NCBI GenBank assembly: GCA_033856195.1
Contig: JAWVFL010000086.1
Location: forward strand, 27,367-91,366
Origin: VRUE01 sp033856195
GTDB lineage: Bacteria > Actinomycetota > Thermoleophilia > Solirubrobacterales > 70-9
Reading direction: 5' to 3'
Length of the DNA stretch: 64,000 nucleotides
Shown: piece by piece, positions 32,157 through 40,923 of the stretch
Position numbering within the stretch: the first letter of the stretch is position 1
Layout of the letters: each line of letters opens with the position of its first letter
Notes under the pieces: generated by a model
What the model was told of the DNA's origin: nothing
The model's database searches: none
Seen by the model: the letters and a program-made list of their open reading frames with translations, nothing else
Translations under genes and position numbers: made by a program

Positions 32157-33162
32157 TGGGGCCGAGGTCTCCTTCCTCGGCACGCGTGAGCGGATCGAGG
32201 CCGAGCTGGTGCCAGCCGCCGGCTATGAGATCGATTTCCTCAAGGTTCGGGGGATCGACCGGAGCAACCCGCTGCGCGCCGCGGCCGCGGCCGCCGAGGC
32301 CGTTGCCGCGGTGGGAACCGCGCGGGGAGCGTTGCGCCGTCGCGATGCCGACGTCGTCCTCGGCGGCGGCGGCTTCGTCGCCGGCCCGGCCGGCCTGGCC
32401 GCGGTGCTGACCCGGACGCCGCTGGTGCTGACCGAGGCCGACAGCCACCTCGGCCTCGCCAACCGGCTGCTGGCGGGGCGGGCGCGCCGCGTCTGCCTCT
32501 CCTTCCCGATCGAGGGGAGGGAGGGGGAGCCGTATCTGCTCACCGGCCGGCCGGTGCCCGCGGCGGTGCTGCGCGCCGACCGGGCCGGGGCACGGCGGCG
32601 CTTTCACGTAGCCGCGGATGCCCGCTGCCTGCTGGTGATGGGCGGCAGCCAGGGCGCCCACTCGATCAACACGGCCGCGATCGAGGCGTTTGCCGAGGGC
32701 GAGTGGGGTCGCGAACGCGACTTCCACGTGCTCCACCTGGCCGGCCGGCGCGACTACGAAGGGCTGAAGCAGCGGCTGGCGTCGGCAGCCAACGCCGACC
32801 GCTACACGCTGCTCTCCTACGAGCCCGACCTCGGCGACGTCCTCGCTGCCTGTGACCTCGTCCTCGCTCGCTCCGGCGGCTCGATCTTCGAGGTCACGGC
32901 GGCGGGGCGTCCCGCGATCCTCGTCCCGTATCCGTACGCCACCGCTGATCACCAGAGCACGAATGCCGCCTGGATGGCGGAAGCGGGCGCCGCGGAGACG
33001 ATCGAGGACTCGGCCTTGACCGCGGCGCTGCTCGCTGAGCGCGTCGCCGCGCTGCTGGGCGACGGGTCTCGGCTTGACGCGATGTCCGCGGCCTCCACGG
33101 CGCTGGCCCGTCCTGACGCGGCGAGGAAAATCGCCGACGAGGTACTGGCGGCGATCCAATGA
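32065..33162 (+). CDS. murG: UDP-GlcNAc:undecaprenyl-PP-MurNAc-pentapeptide transferase MurG
   Basis: A 365-residue GT-B glycosyltransferase forming lipid II at the inner membrane face. Motifs: VVVAAGGTAGHVVPATAVAD, MGGSQGAHSINTA and ARSGGSIFEVTAAGRPAILV with PYATADHQSTNA. The GTG at 32065 follows AAAAGGAG (about 32047). The start lies 92 bases inside ftsW; an internal start would destroy the essential glycine-rich loop, so the overlap is real. Confidence 0.95.
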   Translation: MEKAPRVVVAAGGTAGHVVPATAVADELRASGAEVSFLGTRERIEAELVPAAGYEIDFLKVRGIDRSNPLRAAAAAAEAVAAVGTARGALRRRDADVVLGGGGFVAGPAGLAAVLTRTPLVLTEADSHLGLANRLLAGRARRVCLSFPIEGREGEPYLLTGRPVPAAVLRADRAGARRRFHVAADARCLLVMGGSQGAHSINTAAIEAFAEGEWGRERDFHVLHLAGRRDYEGLKQRLASAANADRYTLLSYEPDLGDVLAACDLVLARSGGSIFEVTAAGRPAILVPYPYATADHQSTNAAWMAEAGAAETIEDSALTAALLAERVAALLGDGSRLDAMSAASTALARPDAARKIADEVLAAIQ

Positions 33163-33165
33163 GCT

Positions 33166-33210
33166 TCCGCTGTGCCTTTTCCCGACTATGCACCGCAAGC
33201 GAACAGCGGA
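33166..33210. repeat. second palindrome type, murG-murC junction
   Basis: TCCGCTGT (33166-33173) pairs with ACAGCGGA (33203-33210). The sequence from the preceding stop codon, CAATGAGCTTCCGCTGTGCC, is nearly the same as at the murC-murB junction (34543). The murC GGAGG lies in and just after the right arm. Confidence 0.65.
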
Positions 33211-33217
33211 GGCCTTC

Positions 33218-34549
33218 TTGACCGACTGGTCTCGGCGGCGGCTGCATTTCATCGGCATCGGGGGGGCCGGGATGAGCGGGCTGGCGCTCGTCTGCGCCGA
33301 GCTGGATGCCGTGGTGACCGGCAGCGACCGGGCCGACTCCTCTTATATGGAGCGCCTGCGCGTTGCGGGTCTGGACCCGATTGTTGGCCACGATGCCGGC
33401 AACCTGCCGGAGGGAGTGGAGGTCGTGGTCTCTACGGCGATCGGCGAGGACAACCCTGAGCTTGCTCTCGCCCGCGAGCGCGGCATCGAGCCGATCCACC
33501 GTGGCGCCCTACTCGCCGAGCTCTGTGCGGAGAAGCGGCTGATCGCCGTCGCAGGCACCCACGGCAAGACCACCACCACGGCGATGCTGGTCTGGGCGCT
33601 GCGGGCGCTCGGAGCGGATCCAGCTTTCTTCATTGGTGGTGAGGTGCCGGGCCTTGGACGTCAGGGTGAGGCGGCTAATGCTGGGTGGGGGGAAGGCGAG
33701 TGGGTGGTCGCTGAGGCCGACGAGAGCGATGGCAGCTTTTTGGATCTGAAACCAGAGATCGCCGTAGTCATCAACGTAGAGATGGATCACCACAGCCGCT
33801 GGGGCTCGGTGGGCGAGCTTCGAAAAGCGTTCCGCCGGTTTGTCGCGCCCGCCGACAGAGTCGTCTTGCCAGCCGATGGCAGCCTCGCTGAGTTGGGCGA
33901 AGGAAAGGGGGTCCGCCCGTTCGATGCTGGCGAGCCCGGTCCGGCCGAGCTGCCGCTCGCGGTACCTGGACATCACAACCTGCTCAACGCCCGCGCCGCG
34001 CTGGCCGCGCTTGGGCCTGCTCGCTTCGATCTCGACCGAGCAGCTGGGGAGCTGGCTGACTTCCCCGGCGCCAAGCGGCGGCTGGAGCTGAAGGGCTCGC
34101 GTGGCGACACGCGCATATATGACGACTACGCCCACCACCCGACCGAGGTCCGGGCTGCCCTCTCAGCCTTGCGCGAGCAACGGCCCGGACGGCTGATCGC
34201 GGTCTTCCAGCCCCACCTCTACTCGCGCACCAAGGCCTTTGCCGAGGAATTCGGCGCTGCCCTCACGCTGGCCGACGAAGCAGTCGTCCTCGACGTCTAC
34301 CCGGCGCGCGAGGAGCCGGTTGGGGAGCTGGCCGGGGTGAGCGGCCTGCAGGTGGCCCAGGCCGCGGCGGAGCGGATGGGGGGGAGAAAAGTCCTCTGGT
34401 TGCCGGATGCGGGAGGCGCCGCGCCAGCGCTCGCGCGCCTTCTGGATCAAAATCGCGCGGTCGGCATTGAGAACCAGGTGCTGGTCACGATCGGTGCCGG
34501 CGACGTCTTCCGGTTGGGCGAAGCCTTGGTCGACGGAGGCAATCAATGA
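33218..34549 (+). CDS. murC: UDP-MurNAc:L-alanine ligase MurC
   Basis: A 443-residue first Mur ligase. HFIGIGGAGMSGLALVC, P-loop AGTHGKTTTTAM, EADESDGSFL, YDDYAHHPTEVRAAL and FQPHLYSRT. The TTG at 33218 is chosen because GCGGAGG sits 5 bases upstream; an in-frame ATG at 33188 in the palindrome loop is the alternative and would add 10 residues. C-terminal domain complete. Confidence 0.95.
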   Translation: MTDWSRRRLHFIGIGGAGMSGLALVCAELDAVVTGSDRADSSYMERLRVAGLDPIVGHDAGNLPEGVEVVVSTAIGEDNPELALARERGIEPIHRGALLAELCAEKRLIAVAGTHGKTTTTAMLVWALRALGADPAFFIGGEVPGLGRQGEAANAGWGEGEWVVAEADESDGSFLDLKPEIAVVINVEMDHHSRWGSVGELRKAFRRFVAPADRVVLPADGSLAELGEGKGVRPFDAGEPGPAELPLAVPGHHNLLNARAALAALGPARFDLDRAAGELADFPGAKRRLELKGSRGDTRIYDDYAHHPTEVRAALSALREQRPGRLIAVFQPHLYSRTKAFAEEFGAALTLADEAVVLDVYPAREEPVGELAGVSGLQVAQAAAERMGGRKVLWLPDAGGAAPALARLLDQNRAVGIENQVLVTIGAGDVFRLGEALVDGGNQ

Positions 34550-34600
34550 GCTTGCGCTGTTCCTTGTCATGGATATGGATCGAAAAGGAACAGGGGAAGC
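34550..34600. repeat. second palindrome type, murC-murB junction
   Basis: Arms GCTTGCGCTGTTCCTT (34550-34565) and AAGGAACAGGGGAAGC (34585-34600) match at 14 of 16. It starts directly after the murC stop and ends two bases before the presumed murB GTG. The left arm is shared with the 33166 element. Confidence 0.75.
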
Positions 34601-34601
34601 T

Positions 34602-35516
34602 GTGAGCCCGCCACCGGCTGGAGTGGAGCGCAATTTCGCGCTGGCCCGGTTGACCACTGTGCGGACCGGCGGCGCCGCCGACTGGTTCGCTCGCCCCCGT
34701 AGCGAGGCGGAGTTGCTGGAGCTGCTCGCCTGGGCCGCGAGCGAGGGACTTGAGCTGGGTGTCGTCGGCTCGGGCTCGAACTTGCTCGTTGCCGATGACG
34801 GATTCCGCGGCTTCGCCCTCAAGCTCGACGGTGAGCTCGCCATGATCGAGCGCCAGGGTGAGGGACTGCTCTGTGGCGGCGGGGCCCGGCTGCCTTCGGC
34901 TTCCGCCAAGGCGGCCGGGTGGGGATTGGCGGGAATCGAATTCGGCGTCAACATCCCCGGCACGGCTGGTGGCGCGGTGAAGATGAACGCCAACGCCTAC
35001 GGAGGGCAGCTGGCCGAGGTCCTCGAGTGGGTCGACGTCTGCACGGCGGCGGGGACCGACCGTCGCGATCCGGGCGCGCTCGGCTTCTCCTACCGCAGCT
35101 CGAACCTGGCTTCCGGCGAGGTGGTCGCCCGGGTCTCCTTCCGCCTGCGTCCTGACGAGCCAGCGGCGATCCGAGCACGGCTGGAGGGGATGCGCGGCAA
35201 GCGCCGCGAGGCGCAGCCCTCGGGGATCAAGACCTTCGGCTCGACCTTCAAGAACCCCGACGACCCACGCGCGGAGGGCCGCGGCGCCGGCCAGTTGCTG
35301 GAGGCGGCCGGCTGTCAAGGCCTCCACCACGGTGGGGCACGCTTCTCGCCGAAGCACGCCAACTTCGTCGAGAACGCCGGCGCGGCGACCACCGCGGATG
35401 TCCTCGCCTTGATGGCCGAGGGCCGCCGCCTTGTGCACGAGGAGTTCGGCCTGGTGCTCGAACCCGAGGTGCAGGTGCTGGGCGAGGTCGAGTGGCCAGA
35501 GGGCTGGGCGTTGTGA
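34602..35516 (+). CDS. murB: UDP-N-acetylenolpyruvoylglucosamine reductase MurB
   Basis: A 304-residue FAD enzyme completing UDP-MurNAc. LTTVRTGGAADWFARP, VVGSGSNLLVADDG, GVNIPGTAGGAVKMNANAYG, FSYRSSNL, GSTFKNP and EPEVQVLGEVEW identify it. The GTG at 34602 follows AGGGGAAG; an ATG at 34569 inside the palindrome loop is an alternative adding 11 residues. Its stop overlaps the ftsQ GTG. Confidence 0.94.
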   Translation: MSPPPAGVERNFALARLTTVRTGGAADWFARPRSEAELLELLAWAASEGLELGVVGSGSNLLVADDGFRGFALKLDGELAMIERQGEGLLCGGGARLPSASAKAAGWGLAGIEFGVNIPGTAGGAVKMNANAYGGQLAEVLEWVDVCTAAGTDRRDPGALGFSYRSSNLASGEVVARVSFRLRPDEPAAIRARLEGMRGKRREAQPSGIKTFGSTFKNPDDPRAEGRGAGQLLEAAGCQGLHHGGARFSPKHANFVENAGAATTADVLALMAEGRRLVHEEFGLVLEPEVQVLGEVEWPEGWAL

Positions 35517-36046
35517 GGCGGCTGTATCGGGGGGCGATCGTGATCCTCGCGGTGATCGTCGTCGCCTTCGTCTACCAGCGCGTCTTCGGCGGCAAGACGG
35601 TTACCCCGCATCTCGTCTCCAGCCAGCCGGTCGCCGCGATCGGCAGCGGCGAAGGCGCGGTCGCTGTCGCCGAGGACGGCACGATCCTCACCTGGTTCCC
35701 GCCCGGCGAGGATGTCCACCTACCGGTGCTGCCGATCGAATCGGCGCCGAAAGCCCCCCGCGTGCAGGGCCCGGTGCTCGAACAGGTGCGCGTGCTCGCC
35801 GCCGCCCCGGCGGCGCTGTTGCCCTACGTCGAAGGCAGCTACTTCGGCGAAAGCGGGGTGGACGTCAACCTCACTTCTGGCATCGAACTGCGCTTCGGCA
35901 GCTCGGTCGGCGCCGCGCGAAAGTGGCGAGCCGCGGCGGCCGTCCTCGCCAGCCCGGAAACCACTTCCCTTGATTATGTAGACCTGCATGCGCCGCGACA
36001 CCCTGCCGTAGGCGGCTCTGGGCATACGCTTCCGCCGCTTCCCTAA
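35513..36046 (+). CDS. ftsQ: short FtsQ/DivIB-like division protein
   Basis: A 177-residue bitopic protein: short basic N-terminus, membrane helix (about 7-25), then an extracytoplasmic part. The C-terminal half carries the FtsQ beta-domain pattern (GIELRFGSSVGAARKWRAAA... SLDYVDLHAPRHPAV). The membrane-proximal region is too short and diverged to recognise a standard POTRA domain. Its place between murB and ftsZ supports FtsQ. GTG start overlapping the murB stop. Confidence 0.78.
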   Translation: MRRLYRGAIVILAVIVVAFVYQRVFGGKTVTPHLVSSQPVAAIGSGEGAVAVAEDGTILTWFPPGEDVHLPVLPIESAPKAPRVQGPVLEQVRVLAAAPAALLPYVEGSYFGESGVDVNLTSGIELRFGSSVGAARKWRAAAAVLASPETTSLDYVDLHAPRHPAVGGSGHTLPPLP

Positions 36047-36076
36047 ACCCTCGACCGCAGGGTTAGGTATGGCCAA

Positions 36077-36097
36077 CTCTCAAGTTAGCCTTGAGAG
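36077..36097 (+). terminator. hairpin after ftsQ
   Basis: CTCTCAAG (36077-36084) and CTTGAGAG (36090-36097) form a perfect 8-bp stem with a 5-base loop, 31 bases after the ftsQ stop and before the ftsZ promoter. It is a plausible 3' end for the mur transcript, though only ATTC follows rather than a U-tract. Confidence 0.45.
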
Positions 36098-36126
36098 ATT
36101 CGCCTTGCAGGATGCCACCCGGCCGT

Positions 36127-36155
36127 TTGACAGACCCCCTGAAATACCCTACGTT
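36127..36155 (+). promoter_or_regulatory. probable housekeeping-sigma promoter of ftsZ
   Basis: A perfect -35 TTGACA (36127-36132), a 17-base spacer and a -10-like TACGTT (36150-36155) lie in the unusually long (257-base) AT-richer gap before ftsZ. It implies that ftsZ has its own promoter and a leader of about 140 bases. Confidence 0.6.
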
Positions 36156-36239
36156 GAGCGCAATTTCCGTGGTTAAGACGTACCCTTGAACCCTTAAGCA
36201 TTGCTGTAGCGTCAGACGGAACAAAGGCTCAACTCAACA

Positions 36240-36286
36240 CCCAGTCCTGGCGGACCGGGACATATCCAGCCCCAACCGGGACTGGG
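36240..36286 (+). repeat. inverted repeat in the ftsZ leader
   Basis: CCCAGTCCTGG (36240-36250) and CCGGGACTGGG (36276-36286) match at 10 of 11. It ends 17 bases before the ftsZ ATG, so the RNA hairpin would stand next to the ribosome-binding GGAG (about 36290). Confidence 0.65.
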
Positions 36287-36303
36287 CTTGGAGAAATCGG
36301 GAG

Positions 36304-37383
36304 ATGGAATCCACATACCTCGCGGTGATCAAGGTGGTCGGCGCCGGCGGCGGCGGCACAAACGCCGTCAGTCGCATGGTCGACGCCGGCATTCGCGGTG
36401 TCGAGTTCGTCGCCGTCAACACGGATGCCCAGGCCCTGCAGGCCTGCGACGCCGACATCAAGCTCTCGATCGGGCAGGAGCTGACCCGCGGCCTCGGCGC
36501 CGGCGGCAACCCCGAGGTCGGCGCTGGCGCGGCGGCGGAGAGCCGCGACGAGATCAAGGAGGCGCTGAAGGGCGCCGACATGGTCTTCGTCACCGCTGGC
36601 GAGGGTGGCGGCACGGGCACCGGCTCGGCGCCGGTGATCGCCGAGATCGCCAAGGAAGAGATCGGCGCGCTGACGGTTGGCGCCGTGACCAAGCCTTTCG
36701 AGTTCGAGGGCAAACGGCGGATGCAGCAGGCGCTCGAGGGGATCGAGAAGCTGCGCAACAACGTCGACACCCTGATCATCGTCCCCAACGAGAAGCTGCT
36801 GCAGGCCGTCGAGCGGCGCACCAGCGTGCTCGAGGCCTTCCGCCAGGCCGACGACATCCTGCGCCAGGGCGTGCAGGGCATCACCGACCTGATCACGATC
36901 CCGGGCCTGATCAACCTCGACTTCGCCGATGTGCGCACGATCATGCGCGACGCCGGCTCGGCCTTGATGGGGGTCGGCTCCGCCTCCGGCGAGGCTCGCG
37001 CGCTCGATGCCGCCAAGGCGGCGATCACCTCGCCGCTGATCGAGGAGTCGATCAAGGGCGCGACCGGGATGCTGCTCAACATCACCGGGCCCGAGGACCT
37101 CGGGCTGTTCGAGGTCAACGAGGCGGCCCAGCTGGTCCAGGCCGAGGCCGACGACAACGCCAACATCATCTTCGGCTCGGTCGTCGACCAGTCGATGAAA
37201 GACGAGGTCCGGGTCACCGTCATCGCCACTGGCTTCGAGGGCTTCGAGCTGCTGGCCCGCTCGCCGCAGCGGGTCCGCCGCCGTTACGAGAGTCGCCCGC
37301 GGATCTCCGCCGAGGACACCGACATCCGCAAACTGCGGGTCTCGGACGACGACATCGACGTGCCGGGGTTCCTCAAAGAATGA
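36304..37383 (+). CDS. ftsZ: cell-division GTPase FtsZ
   Basis: A 359-residue tubulin homologue forming the Z ring. KVVGAGGGGTNAVSRMV, FVAVNTDAQAL, the tubulin signature GEGGGTGTGSAPV, and NLDFADVRTIM (T7-loop region) are all present. The linker is short, and the C-terminal peptide DDIDVPGFLKE is the canonical docking tail for partners such as SepF. No ftsA precedes it, as in other actinobacteria. Confidence 0.98.
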   Translation: MESTYLAVIKVVGAGGGGTNAVSRMVDAGIRGVEFVAVNTDAQALQACDADIKLSIGQELTRGLGAGGNPEVGAGAAAESRDEIKEALKGADMVFVTAGEGGGTGTGSAPVIAEIAKEEIGALTVGAVTKPFEFEGKRRMQQALEGIEKLRNNVDTLIIVPNEKLLQAVERRTSVLEAFRQADDILRQGVQGITDLITIPGLINLDFADVRTIMRDAGSALMGVGSASGEARALDAAKAAITSPLIEESIKGATGMLLNITGPEDLGLFEVNEAAQLVQAEADDNANIIFGSVVDQSMKDEVRVTVIATGFEGFELLARSPQRVRRRYESRPRISAEDTDIRKLRVSDDDIDVPGFLKE

Positions 37384-37397
37384 TCTTGGGCGTGGGT

Positions 37398-37465
37398 GGG
37401 CCGGTTGTCAGGCCCTCCCGCCGCCGCTTCGCGGGAGTTCGTCGGGAGGGCCTGACAACCGGCCC
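37398..37465. repeat. large perfect palindrome between ftsZ and the GNAT gene
   Basis: Two 23-base arms (37398-37420, 37443-37465) are perfectly complementary around a 22-base loop. Each arm carries its own short palindrome (GGGCC...GGCCC). It lies 14 bases after the ftsZ stop and abuts the stop of the convergent acetyltransferase. Likely a bidirectional terminator by position; no U-tract. Confidence 0.92.
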
Positions 37466-37939
37466 TCAGAGGTCCAACTCGTAGTAGAGCATTCGGGGGC
37501 CGTCGGGGGCGCCTTCGCGATTCGTGAAGCTTCGGCTCTCGTAGAGAGCTCGTGCCTCCCTATCCGTTTCGCCCGTGGTCAACTCGAAGTGGTCGGCGCC
37601 AGCCTCACGCGCCGCTTCGATCGCCGCGTCCAGCAAGGCGCCGCCGATGCCGTGGCCGCGCCGCTCCGGGACCACGTAGAGCTCTTCGAGATAGGTGTCG
37701 CCGGCCTTCGCCCACAAGGAGGGGCGGATGCGGAACAAGGCGAAGCCCTCTGGGGGGTCGCCCGCCAGCAGAACGGTGATCGAGCCGTCGGCGAGCAGTT
37801 CTCCCAGGCGCTCGGTGAGCGCGGGCACGCCTGGGGTCAAGTCCTCGTATTCGGTGTTGAAGTCGTGCAGGAGGCGGGCGACGTCGGCGGCGTCGCTCTC
37901 GTCCGCCCGGCGGATCTCACTGCGGGGCGTCTCGGTCAT
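37466..37939 (-). CDS. GNAT-family N-acetyltransferase
   Basis: 157 residues. IRRADESDAADVARLLHDFN is the usual GNAT start, and LEELYVVPERRGHGIGGALL contains the acetyl-CoA pyrophosphate-binding motif (RRGHGIG). ALYESRSFTNREG is the C-terminal motif. Substrate unknown. An upstream GTG at 37960 would add seven residues; neither start has an ideal ribosome site. Divergent from gcvT. Confidence 0.85.
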   Translation of the reverse strand: MTETPRSEIRRADESDAADVARLLHDFNTEYEDLTPGVPALTERLGELLADGSITVLLAGDPPEGFALFRIRPSLWAKAGDTYLEELYVVPERRGHGIGGALLDAAIEAAREAGADHFELTTGETDREARALYESRSFTNREGAPDGPRMLYYELDL

Positions 37940-37983
37940 CTCCACGGGTGAGCTTGCCACAGCTCTTCAATACGCTGCCGCGC

Positions 37984-39069
37984 GTGGCTGACGCGGCACT
38001 GAGACGCACCCCCCTCTACGAGCGGCACGCCGAGCTCGGCGCCAAGCTCGTTCCCTTCGCCGGCTGGGAGATGCCGGTCACCTATGAGGGGATCCGCGAG
38101 GAGCACGCCGCTGTGCGAACGCACGCGGGCATGTTCGACGTCTCGCATATGGGCGAGGTCGAGGTCGAGGGCCCCGGTGCGCTCGCCTTTCTGCAGCGCG
38201 TTCTAACCAATGACGTCGCCAAGATCGAGATCGGCGGCGCCCAGTACTCCTGCCTCTGCAACGAGGAGGGCGGCGTTCTCGACGATCTCTTCACCTACCG
38301 GCTCGGTGGCGATCGCTACCTGATCGTCACCAACTCGGCCAACCACGCGGCCGATCTCGCCTGGCTGGGGCGCTGGAGCCGCCAGCTTGGCGACGTCGCC
38401 GTGCGCGACGTCGCCGACCGCTACGCGATGCTCGCCGTGCAGGGCCCCCACGCCCGCGCGATCGTCATGCGCGCGCTCGGCATCGAGCTGCCGGCGCGGA
38501 TGCGGATCGCGCCGGTGCGGATCGGCGGCCGGCCGGCCTTTGCCTGCGGAACCGGTTACACCGGCGAGGATGGGGTCGAGCTGCTGATCGACCCCGAGGT
38601 GGCCGCCGCGATCTGGGCCGAGCTGCTCGATGCCGGGGTCGTCCCGGCCGGCCTCGGAGCCCGCGACACGCTGCGCCTCGAGGTCTGCTTCCACCTGCAC
38701 GGCAACGACCTCACGCCCGAGCGCAACCCGATCGAAGCCGGGCTCGGCTGGTGCTGCGCCGAGGTGACCGGCTTCATCGGCGCCGAGGCGGTGGCCCGGA
38801 TGCGCCGCGAGGGCCCGGCCGAGAAGCTGGCCCCGTTCAAGATCGAGGGCGCGGGCATACCACGCGAAGGCAATCCGGTCCTCTCCGGCGAGGAGCGCGT
38901 CGGAACCGTCACCTCGGGCACCTTCTCGCCCTCGCTCGAAATTGGCATCGGCATGGCCTACGTGCGTACCGACCTCGCTGAGCCCGGCACGGCAGTCGAG
39001 ATCGACGTGCGCGGCAAGCATCGCCCCGCCCGGATAGCTTCCAAGCCCCTCTACCGCAAGGAGAAGTGA
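37984..39069 (+). CDS. gcvT: glycine cleavage system T protein (aminomethyltransferase)
   Basis: A 361-residue folate-dependent protein that releases ammonia from aminomethyl-H-protein and makes methylene-THF. TPLYERHAELGAKLVPFAGW, FDVSHMGEVEVEG, GTGYTGEDGVELL, GLGARDTLRLE and the C-terminal PVLSGEERVGTVTSGTFSPS identify it. GTG at 37984 gives the family start; another GTG at 37948 would add 12 residues. First gene of the gcv operon; no glycine riboswitch fits in the short leader. Confidence 0.95.
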   Translation: MADAALRRTPLYERHAELGAKLVPFAGWEMPVTYEGIREEHAAVRTHAGMFDVSHMGEVEVEGPGALAFLQRVLTNDVAKIEIGGAQYSCLCNEEGGVLDDLFTYRLGGDRYLIVTNSANHAADLAWLGRWSRQLGDVAVRDVADRYAMLAVQGPHARAIVMRALGIELPARMRIAPVRIGGRPAFACGTGYTGEDGVELLIDPEVAAAIWAELLDAGVVPAGLGARDTLRLEVCFHLHGNDLTPERNPIEAGLGWCCAEVTGFIGAEAVARMRREGPAEKLAPFKIEGAGIPREGNPVLSGEERVGTVTSGTFSPSLEIGIGMAYVRTDLAEPGTAVEIDVRGKHRPARIASKPLYRKEK

Positions 39070-39467
39070 CGTTGGCCGACGCGAGCTACCCCGACGATCT
39101 GCTCTACCACGACCAGCACGACTGGGCGCGGCTCGACGGCGACGACCACGCCGTCTTCGGGGTCACCTGGTACGCCCAGGACAGCCTCGGCGAGGTCGTC
39201 TTCTACGACGCACCCGAGGTGGGGGCGACGATCTCCAAAGACGCCTCCTACGCCGAGGTCGAGTCGGTCAAGGCGGTCTCCGACGTGATCGCGCCGCTGT
39301 CGGGGGAGATCGTCGAGGTCAACGACTCGCTCGAAGACACACCGGAGAGGATCAACGAGGACCCCTACGGCGAGGGCTGGCTGGTCAAGGTCAAGCTGAC
39401 CTCGCCCGAGGAGACCGGGGCGCTGCTCGGGGCCGACGAATACCGCAAGCTGCTCGAGAACAGCTAG
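39066..39467 (+). CDS. gcvH: glycine cleavage system H protein
   Basis: A 133-residue lipoyl carrier protein. HDWARLDGDDHAVFGVTWYA and GEVVFYDAPEVG start the fold; the lipoylated lysine lies in ESVKAVSD. The C-terminal helix with GEGWLVKVKL is intact. The GTG overlaps the gcvT stop. Confidence 0.95.
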   Translation: MTLADASYPDDLLYHDQHDWARLDGDDHAVFGVTWYAQDSLGEVVFYDAPEVGATISKDASYAEVESVKAVSDVIAPLSGEIVEVNDSLEDTPERINEDPYGEGWLVKVKLTSPEETGALLGADEYRKLLENS

Positions 39468-39503
39468 CGCGGGCCCGCCACTCGCTTCCGTAGCCTTAGC
39501 CCG

Positions 39504-40871
39504 ATGACGCGCTACACCTCAGCCACCGACGCCGACCGGGCGGAGATGCTCGCCGCGATCGGCGTCGACTCGGTCGACGATCTGTTCGAGCAGATTCCGG
39601 CGCCGCTGCGCCTCGGCCGTCCCCTGGCACTGCCGGAGGGGATGAGCGAGGCCGAGGTCTTCGAGCGGCTGGCGGCGCTGGCGGCGCGCAACGAGGACGC
39701 CGAACGGCAGGTCTGCTTCGTCGGCGCCGGGATGTACGACCACTACGTGCCGGCGATCGTCGACGCGATCACCCAGCGCTCTGAGTTCCTCACCCCCTAC
39801 ACGCCCTACCAGCCGGAGATCTCCCAGGGCGGGCTGCAGGTGATGTTCGAGTTCCAGACGGCGATGTCGGAGCTGACCGGCCTGCCCGTCTCCAATGCGG
39901 GTCTCTACGAGGGGCCCTCCTCGGTCGCCTCGGCCGGCTACCTGGCGATGGCGGCAACCGGCCGCAAGCGCTTCGTCGTCTCTCGCGGCCTGCACCCGCA
40001 CAGCCGCGAGACGCTCGAGACCTACGCGGTCGGCTACGGCGCCGAGGTGGTCGAGGTCGGACTCAGCGGTGGAGAGACCGATGCCGAGGCGCTCTCCGCC
40101 GCCGTCGACGAGACGACCGCCGCGGTCTTCCTGCAGAGCCCGAATTTCCTCGGTGCGGTGGAGCGGGTCGAGGCGCTCGGCGCCATGGCGAAGGAGCACG
40201 GCGCCCTGCTGGTCGTCGCCTGTGACCCGATGACGCTCGGCGTGCTGCGACCGCCTGGCGAGTGCGGCGCCGACATCGCCCTCGGCGAGGGCCAGCCGCT
40301 CGGCAACCGGCTCGACTTCGGCGGTCCCTCCTTCGGCTTCTTCTGCGCGACCGAGGAGCAGATCCGCCGCATGCCGGGACGGATCGCCGGCGAGACCGAC
40401 GACGTCGACGGCCGCCGCGGCTTCGTCCTCGCCCTGCAGACGCGCGAGCAGCACATCCGCCGCGAGAAGGCGACCCACAACATCTGCACCGCGCAGGCGC
40501 TCAACGCGCTCGGCGCGATGGTCCATCTCGCCTGGCTCGGCCGCGAGGGCTTCCGCGAGCTGGGTGAGCTGCTTGTCCGTCGAACCGCCTACGCCCGCGA
40601 GCGCCTCGCCGCCGTCGAGGGCGTGGAGCTGCTGCACGAGGCGCCGGTGGCACGCGAGTTCGCGGTTCGCCTCGACGCCCCGGTCGAGGGCGTGCTCGAG
40701 CGCTGCGCCGAGCGCGGCATTGCCGCCGGCTACCCGCTCGGCCGCGAGTACCCCGAGTACGAGGACGGCCTCCTCGTCGCGATCACCGAGCGCCGCACCC
40801 GCGCCCAGATTGACGACTTGGCCGAGGCGCTGGGAGCGGCGGTTGCGGCCGAGATGGCGGTGGCGGGATGA
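39504..40871 (+). CDS. gcvPA: glycine dehydrogenase (decarboxylating) subunit 1
   Basis: A 455-residue alpha subunit of the split P protein. Begins RYTSATDADRAEMLAAIGVD; YTPYQPEISQGGLQVMFEFQ and NAGLYEGPSSVASA are hallmark segments; EREYPEYEDGLLVAITERRT-like C-terminus. The subunit lacks the PLP lysine, which is in subunit 2. Starts 36 bases after gcvH. Confidence 0.95.
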   Translation: MTRYTSATDADRAEMLAAIGVDSVDDLFEQIPAPLRLGRPLALPEGMSEAEVFERLAALAARNEDAERQVCFVGAGMYDHYVPAIVDAITQRSEFLTPYTPYQPEISQGGLQVMFEFQTAMSELTGLPVSNAGLYEGPSSVASAGYLAMAATGRKRFVVSRGLHPHSRETLETYAVGYGAEVVEVGLSGGETDAEALSAAVDETTAAVFLQSPNFLGAVERVEALGAMAKEHGALLVVACDPMTLGVLRPPGECGADIALGEGQPLGNRLDFGGPSFGFFCATEEQIRRMPGRIAGETDDVDGRRGFVLALQTREQHIRREKATHNICTAQALNALGAMVHLAWLGREGFRELGELLVRRTAYARERLAAVEGVELLHEAPVAREFAVRLDAPVEGVLERCAERGIAAGYPLGREYPEYEDGLLVAITERRTRAQIDDLAEALGAAVAAEMAVAG

Positions 40872-40923
40872 AGGTCGAGCCGTTCGCGGCGGACGCGGAA
40901 GCGAGAGAGCGAGATCGCCGGTG

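Noticed and set aside
37940..37983. Possible glycine riboswitch before gcvT
   Set aside because: The gap to the divergent gene is too short and no glycine aptamer motif is present.
40564..40923. Open frame extending gcvPB upstream
   Set aside because: It is an out-of-frame reading of the end of gcvPA; GcvPB similarity begins after 40924.
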